In this document: positions 24,801-35,850 of the stretch, piece after piece
Layout of the letters: each line of letters begins with the position of its first letter
Position numbering within the stretch: the stretch's first letter is position 1
Source: Trogon surrucura
Taxonomy: Eukaryota; Chordata; Aves; Trogoniformes; Trogonidae
Reading direction: 5' to 3'
Length of the DNA stretch: 64,000 nucleotides
NCBI GenBank assembly: GCA_020746105.1
Contig: CM036628.1
Coordinates: 3,854,001 to 3,918,000 of the forward strand
Position numbers and translations under genes: made by a program
The notes under the pieces: generated by a model
Told to the model about the DNA's origin: nothing
Databases searched by the model: none
Seen by the model: only the letters and a program-made list of their open reading frames with translations

Positions 24801-25917
24801 TTTTGCGCTGTGTTTTTTTTTAAGCGAGAAACTGAAATGTCACTTAGGTTGTTACAGGAAGATTCTGGGTTTGGCGCGCTGTAAGAAAAACAACCCCTAA
24901 CCTGGGATATCCATCTCCAGGCCACTGGCCTTAGCCCTGTTGAAAAGCTTCTGATAAGCTTTCAGGGAATGAAATGAGAAACTGCTTTAGCTTTTGCCAA
25001 GGATTTCTGTGTATTGTGATGCCTGTTGCACTTAAAGCTGGTGATTGATCAGTTGGCTTATGTACCTCCAAATTATTTGTTTGCAAGTAACAGATGATCT
25101 GTGGTGAGGCTGCAAAAGTGGTCTGCAGCTCTTCCCTGCGATTGAGTTACCTTTTCTGTGTTTACAGTTAAAAGCTTGTGTGGCTGTGTAGTACCCTGCA
25201 AGAAAATGATGTATATACTTAGATTGTGGGGTTCACCTGCAAGTTGCGTAATTCAAAGCGAGTTTGGCAGGAGCTGGGTAGAGGAAACTGGTTTATAGAA
25301 CAAGGGCTTTTCCTCAAACTCACAGTTGCTGCTGAGGGTGGGTTTGCTCTGCTTTCTGGTGCAGTGCCCTGAAACTACAACAACCTGGCACGGCAAAAAG
25401 CATCCGCAATGGGTGACAAGGCTCTTCCCATTCTGGCTGCCCATCCCTGGATGCCTCAGAATGCTTTAGATCACAGAATCACAGAATGTCAGGGATTGGA
25501 AGGGACCTCGAAAGATCAAGTCCAATCCCCCTGCCAGAGCAGGAACGCCTCGATTATGCTACACAGGAACGTGTCCAGGCAGGTCTTGAATGTCTCCAGA
25601 GAAGGAGACTCCACAACCTCCCTGGGCAGCCTGTTCCAGGGCTCCGTCACCCTCACTGAGAAGAATTTTCTTCTCGATGGTTGTCTTTGCCTTGGAGGGT
25701 TATCAGTGCTTTGTGTGGGGTTTTCCTACTTTCTTTGTGACTGCCAAAAGGTTTTTCTTTTTCCTTCTGCGGGCTAAACTCTGTTCTGAGGTGATTGTAA
25801 GATTAATGATTTCTTTCTCCCACAGCTGTGTTGCAGAGAAAGGTAGAAGAGGTGACAAAGGTTTGCGAGAGCCGCCGCAAGGAGCAGGAGCACGGGTTTC
25901 GGATCACTTTCGATTGA
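15534..25917 (+). CDS. NUP62: Nuclear pore glycoprotein p62, full length, 12 coding exons
   Basis: Central-channel nucleoporin. Its FG repeats form the permeability barrier and bind importins, and its coiled coil assembles with NUP54 and NUP58. Coding exons: 15534-15826, 17077-17465, 18303-18413, 19180-19308, 20647-20742, 21487-21592, 21740-21884, 22285-22334, 22461-22595, 23261-23372, 23833-23899, 25826-25917. Sum 1725 nt, 574 residues (human NUP62 522), all phases consistent. Residues 1-375 are Ser/Thr/Ala/Gly-rich with FG, FSFG and GFGFG motifs and a Thr run in exon 2 typical of O-GlcNAc-modified p62. Residues about 379-574 are the Nsp1-C coiled coil, with [51 protein letters not shown] and the FRITFD end. 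Start: ATG in a GCCGCCATGA context inside a CpG island. By synteny this is the NUP62CL locus; human NUP62CL keeps only the C-terminal part while human NUP62 elsewhere has an intronless coding region. An annotation might call this gene NUP62CL. Introns 1, 3 and 11 hold CR1 copies. Confidence 0.95.
16008..16426 (+). mobile_element. CR1 LINE, 5'-truncated 3' end
   Basis: In NUP62 intron 1. Carries the end of CR1 ORF2 ([49 protein letters not shown]) followed by the usual 3' tail with the TTCTGTGATT motif. The last ~100 codons are still open, suggesting a fairly young copy. The LINE lies in the same orientation as the gene. Confidence 0.92.
18572..18955 (+). mobile_element. CR1 LINE, 5'-truncated 3' end
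   Basis: In NUP62 intron 3. Same CR1 subfamily as the intron 1 copy, with [32 protein letters not shown] and a 3' end of CATTCTATGATTA. Sense to the gene. Its 3' part is nearly identical to the inverted copy at 25469-25675. Confidence 0.93.
25469..25675 (-). mobile_element. CR1 LINE, short 3' fragment, inverted
   Basis: In NUP62 intron 11, antisense to the gene. Starts with ATCACAGAATCACAGAATG (inverted CR1 3' tail) and continues through the CR1 3' UTR into the last ORF2 codons. Reverse complement matches 18745-18955 with few differences. Confidence 0.93.
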
Positions 25918-26394
25918 AAGACTCGAAGATTAAAGGCTTAACCTAAAATCTCCACAGAAAACAGAGGTTGCTGGGGACCTGGGACTCAAATTGTGATCTG
26001 AGTTTGTTTCTTTTCTTGCTGTAAGATTTACTGTTTGTTCCCAAGCCAGTCTTTGCAGTGTCTGACCGGAATTCACTCGCTCTGGTCTTGAGACTGCCTG
26101 AAGTTTGTGCAGAAAGTATGTGCTCTTTGTCTCTCTTCTTTATAACTGCATGTAGACTGGTGAGATAACACACAAATGATGCCCTTGAGGGATTTAAGCA
26201 TTGAATATATTCAGGTTGGATGTTGTCAGCTTTTATTCAGGTCCTTAAAGAGGTGGTTTAATGAAGAGCTGCCCTCAGAAGGAGCTGCAGCGGTTCGAAA
26301 AACTCAAATCCCTCACACGGCTTCCTGGAGTTTGTGTCTGAATTAGGTGTGCTTCCACTTTTGGAAAGTGGGCCTTGTTTTCTGTACTTTTGGT

Positions 26395-26400
26395 AATAAA
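26395..26400 (+). promoter_or_regulatory. NUP62 polyadenylation signal
   Basis: AATAAA about 480 bases after the NUP62 stop codon, followed by GT-rich sequence (TGCTGTTGTG). Good canonical signal; defines a 3' UTR of about 0.5 kb. Confidence 0.75.
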
Positions 26401-27540
26401 CTGCTGTTGTGCTAGTACCTGTAAGCAGAATTTTTTATGCAATTAAAAAAATCATTAGATGTGCCTGTAGAGAAATGATACTTGTGTGGTGGTTTGATGT
26501 AGTGCAGCTTGTTTATTCGTGAGGGTGCGAGGAGGAACACGGCCACCACGTCCACTGTGAAGGTTTTCAAGAGACATAGCCCTGTTCACAGAATCACACA
26601 GAATCACACAGAATGGCCTGGGCTGGAAGGGACCTTAGAGATCCTTTTAATCCAACCTCCCTGTTGTGAGCAGGGCCGCCACCTCTCGTTCCTGCTTTTT
26701 GGTCAAGCATGAGTCCAACGTGTACTGATGGAGGGAAGTGAATGATCACACGGTTGGCAGAACTGCCCTCGTGTTCACTTCTCCTTTGCACTTCATGCTT
26801 CTACTCTGCAAAATGCTGGAGGGTGCAAGTAACATGTAATGGCCTTTACTTTGTGTTTACCTTCCTCTGCCTGCACACCATTTGCCTTGTCTTATGCCTC
26901 GTCCCCTGGGAAAAACAGGGAAAGACCTGTTTAATAGCATCATCTCTGACTTTAGTGAATTAAAACTTAGGGGTTACTCCTTTAACTTTTTTTTTTTTCC
27001 CTGTGTGCAGATTTTGTGGTCTTTAGAGGAGTAACAGAAGTCTCACAGATGCTGTAGAGGAGGCTGTTGTTGAGAGACGTAGGAAAACCTCACAGAGGGC
27101 TCGTGTAACTGCCTCAAGGGGAGCTTGGAGTAACTGAGCTTGGAGTAGCTGAGCATTTGCTCTGAGGCCTGCAGTAAACGGGGTGATGGCACTTGTCAGG
27201 CTGCCTTGGTTTGAGCTAAACTGAACCAGCTCTTTGTGATTTTACTGCACCTCCTGCAGGGAACAGGGCGTTGTTGCTACTAGAGGGGGTAAGGCCTGAT
27301 GCTCACAGTTACTGCCAGAGCTGGCATGCAGAAAGGCTCTCGTTTACACTCGCCAGAGTCCCGGCTGGCTCTTGTGTGCCACGTCGGGGAAGTAAAAGGG
27401 TCACAAGGAAAGAAAAGGTGGCACCTCTGGCTCGGAAGGGACAGCTCAGGGACCAACCCGAGTGTTCCCTTCAGGTTAAATACGAGGGATCGCGGGGTTA
27501 CGTCTCGCTCAGTGGCCGGCGTCCGAGGAGGACTCTCTTC
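26401..27540. other. NUP62-RBM41 intergenic gap
   Basis: No coding signal. Holds one short inverted CR1 fragment (26586-26691) and otherwise plain sequence, rising in GC toward the RBM41 CpG island. Confidence 0.7.
26586..26691 (-). mobile_element. CR1 LINE 3' fragment, inverted
   Basis: CACAGAATCACACAGAATC tail repeats followed by CTGGGCTGGAAGGGACCTT, AATCCAACCTCCCTG and the start of the CR1 3' UTR, read on the minus strand. About 100 bases remain. Confidence 0.85.
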
Positions 27541-27990
27541 TGCCTTTGATCCCGAGTTCCTGTGCCCCGAGTCCGGGGCTGCCCCGGTGCCGCCCGCTCT
27601 GCGCGGGGGCGGCTGCTGGGGGGCTCCGGGCCGCCTCGGCTCCATCCCTCACCAACCGCTTCCGCCTTTCTCCCTTTTCCGGCAGGGAACTTCCGTTTCC
27701 GGGCGGCGCTTTCCCAGCAGCCCCTGCGCGGGGGGGGCGGGCGGAGCCATGCGGAGGTGAGCGGGGGGGCGGCCTGGGGGGGTCCCGCCGGTCTCTCCGC
27801 TGGGTTCCCTCCTCCTGCTGCTGCACAGGCGGCGCCTCGCAGTCCGGGTCAGCCTTTCCTCGGTTCCCGCAGAGGCGGCGATGCCTTGGAAAGGTGCTTT
27901 GTGTGGGTTTTCGGGGGTGCGGCCCACCTGGAGCTGCCGCCGTGCGCCCAGTGGCGGCGGGAGCTTTCCGCAGGAGCCCCTGGTTCGTGC
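27540..27990 (+). promoter_or_regulatory. CpG island / RBM41 promoter
   Basis: GC-rich, CpG-rich tract with G-runs around the RBM41 start codon at 27749. Several long overlapping open frames on both strands here (for example minus 27509-28150) arise from GC richness and have no family similarity. No TATA box seen. Confidence 0.75.
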
Positions 27991-30900
27991 CCCGTCCCCC
28001 CAAAAAAGAGGGGTCGGCAGGGTCCATGGTGTGTCTGTGTGTCTGCTGGGAAGGAGGGCACCCCGGGAAGGCAGAAGGGAGCTTTTCCCCAGAGTGCTGC
28101 TCGTGTTTGCTGCTTCTCCTCACCCTCCCGCTCTTCTTTCTTTGGCTCATTGGAAACTAGTAATGTCTGCTTGGATTGCAGGAGGAATTTCTGATAATAA
28201 AAATAAGATTGCACGTGTTTTGGTTTTTATTTGTTTTTAAAAGACCAAACTCCCTGAGGTGTTTTTAATGTTCTTAGAATAGTCCCGAGTCTGTTGGCTT
28301 TTCTGGTTGATGTTAGTGGGAGCCTTGGTCAAACACTTTTCACTCCTTGTTGTGCTTCAAACACCATAAAAACAGTCATGAGGCTGTAGTAGTGGTGCAT
28401 TTTGAGAAATGTTTTCTCTGTTGCCTCACTGAGCTGCCTCCGTGCCCCAGGGTCAACAGCAGCCTGTCCAGTGATGAGGTCCTCCTGGAAGACTTGGAGA
28501 CGGAAGGAGAGAGGCAGCTGAAAAGCCTTCTTCACCACCAGCTCGATACCACTGTCTCCATAGAGCAGTAAGTCCTGATTGTGCCCTCGGGGGGGGCTGC
28601 TGGAGTGGCTGGTAAACAGAGTCTGGCCACAGTAGGGCAAGTAGTATCTCCTCGTCTGGGATGAGTTTGATACAAGCTGTTATCTGCCAGAACAGCTGTA
28701 CAAATCCTCCTTTGCTGGGTCTCCTGCAGGGCACACCATCAGGAGATAAGCACTCCTTGTCTCCTGGGGCAAATGTGAGGTGAAAATGATCAATTTGCCT
28801 GGGCTGGACAACGAGATGAGTTTTTAGGCTGAAGAACTTATCCCCACCAGGCTGGTGTGCGTTTGCATCTGCGGGGTGTTTGGTGTTATGGTGCCATGAA
28901 GTGGCCCCTGCCCACTCTGGGGCGGCTTCCCACCCCACAGGATCTTGTGAGCTTTGGAAAAGAGTCGAGAGGACTTTGGAAATGACATCTTTGCCTAAGT
29001 ACAGTAGTACCGAGCGTGATTGAGGGGAGAGGGCAGCCCCTTCCTATTTGCCCAGCTTCTCAGTGCAAAGTTGTTTCCACTGTTCTGTTGCTTTGGGTTA
29101 CAGGTGCAAGTCAAAGCGGAGATGCTTCGCCCCCGCGGCTTTTTACAAACCTTTTGGGGAAGAGGCTGCAGGGGCTTTGACCTTGTCGCAGTTCCAGGCC
29201 CTGCAGGAGAGCAACAAAGAAACTGCCTCTCTCCGGGAACTGGGGCTCTCCGACTCGGAGATCCTACTCTGGAAGAACCGGGCTTCGACAGGGAAGGTAG
29301 GGATGCTTTGCTCTGATGTGAACGTGGTCGTGTCCCTCTAACCCCATGGCCTGTGGCACCCTGGTAGAAAATTCAAGTCCTTTGGTAGAGAAGTGAGTGC
29401 TCTGTGTATCTCTTGCCTTTAGGCCAGCATGTTCTCACATTTCTTCTGGCCTGTCTTCTTTGGTGGAATGGTCTGTGCTAAAATCTATAGTGGAGGGAAG
29501 AGTTGGTCCTTTGTAACACAGCGGAATCTGTTTCTGCCTCTGCCTTGACGGGTTTCAAGCAAATAATTTCACCTGTTCATACCTGCATAGGAAGGATTTA
29601 AAGGCTGGAGGAGAAAAAAGGAGGAGACTTTTCAAAGCACCTCAGGCTCTTCCTTTCTGTATTCTGACGCAGACTAAGCGTGTGATTGCAGTGATGTGCT
29701 TCCCTCGTGGTGTAGCTTGCAGCAGAGCAGTGCCAGAGCAGATTTTTCCCCCTTCCCCTACCTTCACCCTTTCATATTCCAAAGACAAGAAGCTTTCAGG
29801 GCAGTCATGTGGCAGGTGCACTGGAGTGCCCTGCTCTTAATTTGGTAAACCAGATGCAAAACAGGACTTGGGCTAACCCTTGGCTTCTCCCTGTCTCTCC
29901 TCCTCTTCCTGAGCAGTAGGTGTGTGCAAGAGGAAGCAGTCTGTGATAATCATGGGTTTGCCTCTCTTCAGCTGAGGTAATTTCTTGCTTTGGTGTTTAA
30001 ATGCAAACCCAGCCCTCGAGTGGCCTGCATTAAAGTTTGGTTTGGAGAGGGATGGGGTTAATTTAAGACTGAAAAACAATGTCAGCAATTCCAGCTGTTG
30101 AATCTGATATGAAGTCAATTCTGGGATGTTTATAAATAAGGATTAGCGTGGAAAATCCTGCTCTGACAGAAAGAACCAGTGACATTAGGGTACATCTACA
30201 GCTCGTGAGAGTTGAACATTTAGAGGAAAAGCTCAAGTCAGGTACCTGTGTGCAACTTTGTATGTGGAGGCCCTGAGTGAATTATTCCACCAAGGAGGAA
30301 TCAGCTGAGACAGAGAGGATGTCAGATTGCCTGTGAAGCTCTCAGCCAAGTACTTAGTGCAAGCTTCTGTTATTTTCAGCTGCTAAACTGCAGCTTTTTT
30401 GAAAACAAAGTACTACGAATGATTTCCTGTAATTGCTTTTCCATATAAACAGCCTTTTGTGCCCGAGGGAAGCTGTGAAATGGTGAATGGAAGCTGTGCA
30501 GATGTGGGCCCGTGCAGTCAGGCGGGAGGGGAGAGGTACCGATGGGAAAATCTTTTTTGGTTTGTGCTCATTGCGGGGAGAAAGCCTGAGGGAGAAAGAT
30601 CTGCCACAGTTTATTCCTGAACTGAATTTGAGAAAAGAAAATCCACTTATAGCCCCATGAAAGTGTGTTCTCCGCATTCTGAGAGGCGAATGGAGGAACA
30701 TAAGTGGCCCCCCGAGAAGTTGAGGTGTGTCCTTGTGCTTTGGCAGCGTGAGTCTGGTGAATCTTAGCAGTGCCCTGGTCCTGTGCAGTGAGATTTATGT
30801 GTACAGGAATTCTTGCTCACGGCCAGGTCAGCTGTGAGGTCCGTGCTGTGGTTTCTGGGAGCTAACTCAGGCGAAGCTGATCAGGGCTTTAGTCCTCAGC

Positions 30901-33900
30901 ATAAACCTGCGCTCGAGTGCCAAACAGCAGCTTGGGGGTCTTTTTGGCAATTAAGGTTCTCTAAGCAATGCTGAGCTCGTAGACCAAGAGCTTGGTGGAA
31001 ATTTGAGCTCAGGTTACTGTGAGCAGGGCAAAAGGGGGTTGTATAGTCACTGTAGGTGGCCTTAGAAAATCACTGTAGCTGGCAGAGGCAGGGACTGCTG
31101 GAACAGAAGGACACAGGCAGTATCAGGCAGTGAGGCCAGGGAGAGGAAAGCAGCATGGAAAGGTCAGGAGAAAGAGGCTGTTTCCCCACTTCTCACAAGA
31201 ACTGAGGCTTCCTGAATCATTGTGTTTGTCCTACCCTTGCAGTAACAGGCCCTCTTGGTGACCAACTTTGCTGGGGGGGGATGTTTCCTTGGTTGCACCC
31301 ACTCCAGGCTGGAGGATGTGCAGTTTGACTGCTGCTTGAGTCTCTGAAGATGAAGCGTGTGCCATCTCTGAGCGAAGCTGTGTCTGTCTTTCAGGGCTCT
31401 GGGCTGGGAGCAGCCCCGGAGGCCACGCAGGACCGCCTCCATGCCATCCAGGAGAAGATGGAAGAACGTCAGCGCATACTCGCTCTGCCCCAGAGGTTTG
31501 CTGGCAGCAAGCAGCTGAGCCGGCGGGAGATGGAGATTGAAAATGCCCTCTTCCAAGGAACAGACCGTCACTCCTTCCTCCGGGCACTCTACCACGAAGG
31601 TTTGTGGGCTCAAGCCTGTTCCTGCCTTTGCTCCAGCACAGAGCGAGGCTGTTGGGGACTCCAACACATTGCTCTCTGGCCTTCTGTCCCTGAAGACATG
31701 GTTCTGTTTTGATGTTGTGTGGGAGGAGATGCTTTCCTCTCTCACATGAGCAGACAGAGAGTGGGCTCTCTGAAGTCCATCTGTGTTTGGAGAGCGGGGA
31801 TCTCACTGATGTGCTGCCTATACTGGGGAGCCCAGCTCGGTATGTGGAAGAGCAGCTGGAATTGTGCTTTGGTAGAGCCCAGAGATTCCCACCAAGACTC
31901 ACCGAGTGACATGAGGTGCCTGTGTGGAGCTAGAAATTGTTCCTCCTTCGATATAACTGCAGTCTAACGAGCGTGGTAGGGGAAGCAAAGGCACAGAGCA
32001 GGAAAGAGTAGGAGTGACTTGTTAAAGGCTCCTCTCAGTAGTCGAAGCGGAATTAGAGCCCAGTTGCTGATTTCACAGAATCGTTTCCAGTACTGTGTTT
32101 GTGGCATGGCAGCACTTCTTGCCCCAGCAGTGTTGTTGTCCCTGAGCCTGTGGCTTAACATGACTGTTTTGGAGGAGGAGAGTCAAGTGTTGTCCAGAGA
32201 TGGCAAAAACTGCTTCAGTCTGCTTTAGCTGGAAAACGTATGGATGTGAAGCTCCAGCCCAACCTGTTTTCTGTGTGTGAACGGTATTAAATAGGATTTT
32301 AGAAGTTCCTCCTCATCTCCTAAAACACCCCTTTCAACAGTCCTGACACTGTTCAAACTATAATGTCCAGCTGATGTTGCATCATCTGGTCCCTCCTTTG
32401 GTGTCAGTGTTGTGGCATTTAGCAAAACCATGAGGCAGCAAGGTTGAGGCTTTTATAGGCTGTAAGATGCCCCTCTCACTTTTGTCCTCGTTGCCATTAG
32501 AGGAGCTAATCATTGGTCACTGCCATGCCGTGGACCTTCTTTAAACTCTGGAGCTTGATCAGATGTTGTCCCTTGAAGCAAAAAGCTTATTTTATAGTCT
32601 TTATCTCTTCTTGGAGTATGTGTTTTTTCCAGGTTCTGGGTGGTAGTCACATTACTCTATTTCTCTGTTGTGGATTAGATGACACTCAGAAGAGGATAAC
32701 AGATGAAAAGGACCCCATGGTTCATCTGGAGAGTGTTTACCAAGAGCTGATGAGCAAAAAATGGCCTGAAGAAGTCCAGCCTAGCAAGAGTGACCCATGC
32801 TTATGCCCTTCCCTGGCCCCACAGGGGCCTGTGGCAGAGGAGTCATCACCTACAGACCAGGAAGAGCAGGCAGAACAGGCAAGAAGTCCCAGCCTTCCTG
32901 CAGCAGGGCCCCAGCAGTCCCCTGTGATTATCAAAGATCCTGTAGAGTTTGTCCCAGAAGAGGAGATCTACAAGAACCGTCTCTCAGAGGAAGAACTCCG
33001 GAATATACCGAGGTTCTCGTCCTACCATCCTGGGGAACCCAACAAGGTATGTTGAGACTAACTGGAATTTCTTCTTCTTCCTTGCTAGCATGCTCTGGAG
33101 CTGCTTCAGCAGGCAAAGGCTCCTGTTTGCTGTTGCCTGGAGAGTGCTTGGTTGATTCTCCCAGCCAAAGGAGGAGAGGAAGCCTTTGATAGTCACTTTG
33201 ATAGGGGAGGGAACCTTTGATTCTGGTGGAAAGTCTCCTGGCTTGGCAAAGAGCTGTACTTCAGACCTCAGCCCCTCTTGACTCTGGCAGGTCACTAGTC
33301 AAGATGTGCTCTCCTTGTTTGAGCCTGACTGTGACCAGCTGTGACCTTACTCAAGCTGTGCTTAGCTGGTAGCTGGAGCTTGTTTTGTTTTATAAATAAC
33401 TGGAGCTATTGGCATTGGCACAGGCAAGAAAGATGTGGTGCCTTGAGTCTAGAGCTGGCTTTCTCTGTACCTGTCTTTCAAACCCCACCATTGGTGTGAG
33501 GGTGGAAGGAGAACTCGGAGATGGCCGAGAGGCTGCGCTAATTCGTACCTTTGAGGGCTGCCAACTTGGGACCATGTTGAAAACTTGGAGAAGAGGAGAC
33601 TCACGGTGACCTTATCACTCTCTACAACTACCTGAAGGGAGGTTGTAGTCAGATGGGGGTTGGGCTCTTCTCCCAAGCAGCTAGTGACAGGATGAGAGGG
33701 CACGGCCTGAAACTGCATCAGGAAAGGTTTAGGTTAGATATCAGGAAACACTTCCTCACTGAGAGGGTGCTCAGGCATTGGAATGCACTGCCCAGGGAAG
33801 TGAGGGAGTCACTGTCCCTGGAGGGGTTTAAGGAGAGGCTGGATGTGGCACTTAGTGCTGTGGTCTGGCCCATGTGGTGGTGTTGGAACATAGGCTGGAC

Positions 33901-34463
33901 TTGATGATCTCAGAGGACTTTTGCAGCCTCAATAATTCTGTGATTCAGTGAAAGGTGTCTGTTCACATGGCGCAGACTGGCTGACGCTCTGTGTCTGGAA
34001 CAGGTGCTGTATTTGAAGAACCTGGGCCCTCGAGTCACCATGAAGGACCTGGTGTCCTTGTTTGCTCGGTTCCAGAAGGAGGACAGCCCACCGATCCAGT
34101 TCCGCCTCCTGAGTGGCCGGATGAGGGGTCAGGCTTTCATCACCTTCCCTGGTGAGCTGCTGCTTCGCGCCTCTCGGTTCCACCGCGTCTTCCCACGGGG
34201 CTGGTGCAGGCTGACAGGCCGCGTGCCAGCAACACCTGTGTGACCACCACCACGTGTGTCTGTGCCAGAACTTGCCGTCCACCCTGCACCCGTTTTGCTC
34301 TCTTGCAGATGTTCAGTCGGCCCAGGATGCCATGCGGCTGGTGAATGGGTACAACCTGCAGGGGAAGCCGGTGGTGATTGAATTTGGGAAAAGCAAGGGG
34401 CGTTTGCGAGAGACTGACGCTGCCGTCCTCTGCTCTGCTGGAGAAGGCGCCCCTGCCACGTGA
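27749..34463 (+). CDS. RBM41: RNA-binding motif protein 41, complete, 7 coding exons
   Basis: Nuclear RNA-binding protein with one C-terminal RRM related to that of U11/U12-65K (RNPC3), and linked to U12 minor-spliceosome snRNA. Coding exons: 27749-27756, 28451-28567, 29104-29296, 31395-31599, 32679-33046, 34004-34151, 34309-34463. Sum 1194 nt, 397 residues (human about 413), frame kept throughout. The first coding exon carries only ATG CGG AG; the join gives MRRVNS, like the MKRVNS start of mammalian RBM41, which supports this start. Visible: [18 protein letters not shown] near the N-terminus; [58 protein letters not shown] before the RRM. The RRM covers about residues 298-378, with RNP2 LYLKNL (299-304) and RNP1 RGQAFITF (338-345), and sits at the extreme C-terminus. 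A CR1 copy occupies the intron before the RRM. Confidence 0.96.
33578..33949 (+). mobile_element. CR1 LINE, 5'-truncated 3' end
   Basis: In the RBM41 intron between 33046 and 34004. CR1 ORF2 C-terminal features: [38 protein letters not shown]. The 3' tail is AATAATTCTGTGATTCAG. Different subfamily from the NUP62 copies. Confidence 0.92.
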
Positions 34464-34718
34464 GCGATGGATAACTGGGAACCTTGTGGACTTGCATGGG
34501 CCATGGGAACTCCTTGTTTGTAACTGGGACGGTGAAGGACTGTTGAGAGTTAACACGCAGGCCTGTAAATCTCGAAGTGGGGAGACTGGAATCTTCCTTG
34601 AGAGACACGGACACTATCTTTACACCGTTTAGGTGTACTGTCTTTTTCCTCCTGTTAGATCTGTGTGTCTGCCTTCTCAGCCCTTTGTGGCAAGGAGGGG
34701 GAGGGAGGAAACCATGTA

Positions 34719-34724
34719 AATAAA
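34719..34724 (+). promoter_or_regulatory. RBM41 polyadenylation signal
   Basis: AATAAA within TGTAAATAAATGTATTTATT, 256 bases after the stop codon, followed by TAGCGTGTGTTTATT (GT-rich). Canonical. Confidence 0.85.
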
Positions 34725-34739
34725 TGTATTTATTATGGT

Positions 34740-35500
34740 ATTTCCTTAGCGTGTGTTTATTCACCTTTGTCCTGCACGAGAGCGCTGCGCTCTGCTGGTG
34801 CGGGGCTGTATCAGCAGAGCTCTTCTGGGAGCTGGAGTGCCTGACTGGTGTTGGGCACTGGTGGGGCTGCAACACATAGATTTCTTTAGGATGAGGGGAA
34901 AAAAGGTACTTTATGATCGCAGGTATGTTTGGGCTCCTTGCTATTGGTCCGCATAAAGCCCTGTGGTATGAGGAGGGTTGATTCGGTGCGGCACCCTTGT
35001 GGCAGACACCACTCTTTATTCACTGACCTGTTTAAGCGTTTTTTGTGAACAGGGCAAACTAACATCCTCCGCTTCCTGCAGTGTCCCAGTGCTCCTGGGA
35101 GAGCAGCATCTGAGCTCCTGGTGATGGTGGCCGAGGGAATCCCGGGTGTTCCCAGCAGAACCAAGATGCAGGCTGCTTCCGTGTGCCTAAATACAGCCGG
35201 GTGGAGAAGAGGAGTGTTCCCGAGAGTCACTGTTTTTCTCCCTGCTGCCATCTCCTCCTCCGAGGCTGTGTGACTCCCCTCCCAACTGTCCTGGTAAATG
35301 CACTGGGAACGACACGCAGAGGTACTAACCTGGCCATGGCTGTGCTGGACCTACAAGGAGGCCTGGGCCTGTCTGGGTAGCCCATGTCCTGGGCTGAGCC
35401 TGCTGCTGGCTCCCCACCCAGGCTGGGGCTTGCTGCCACAGCACCTGCCAACCTGCCCCGAGGCCCAGCTGGGGCCTCTTCACGCGGTTCCTCCGTGTCC
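34740..35500. other. RBM41-MORC4 intergenic gap
   Basis: About 0.8 kb with no exon, RNA gene or repeat I can identify. GC rises toward the MORC4 CpG island. Confidence 0.65.
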
Positions 35501-35850
35501 CCGTCTTTCCCCCGCTGAAGCCTGGCACCGGGCGCCGCCATCTTCGTGTACGGCACCGACCGCCTCCGTGGCGCCGCACCCGGCGCGGGAGTTAACGCTT
35601 TCAACCGGCCGCCCCGAGTGTGGAGCCGCGGCCGTGTGTTGCCATCCCGCGGCGGGAGCCGGGAGCGCGGCCATGGGCAGCCAGGCCGGCGGCACCGAGG
35701 GGGGAAACTGCCCGGGCGCAACGAGCGAGGTGGGGGCCCTCCTCGCCTCGGCCCGCTCCGCCCTGGAGCCGCCGGTGAGCCCGCGGTGCCTGCAGGCCTG
35801 CGGCGCGGCCTACGCGCGGCCCTTCAGCGCCGTGGCTGAGCTGCTCGGTA
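35500..35850 (+). promoter_or_regulatory. CpG island / MORC4 promoter
   Basis: CpG-rich tract covering MORC4 exon 1. Contains GCCGCCATCTT at 35534-35544, a YY1 site (AAGATGGCGGC on the minus strand), of the kind found at or just after the start site of TATA-less genes. That would place transcription start near 35500-35540, some 130-170 bases before the ATG. Confidence 0.7.

Noticed and set aside
27509-28150. Overlapping 200-codon frames on both strands at the RBM41 promoter
   Set aside because: CpG-island artefacts. The RBM41 start and splice join explain the locus.
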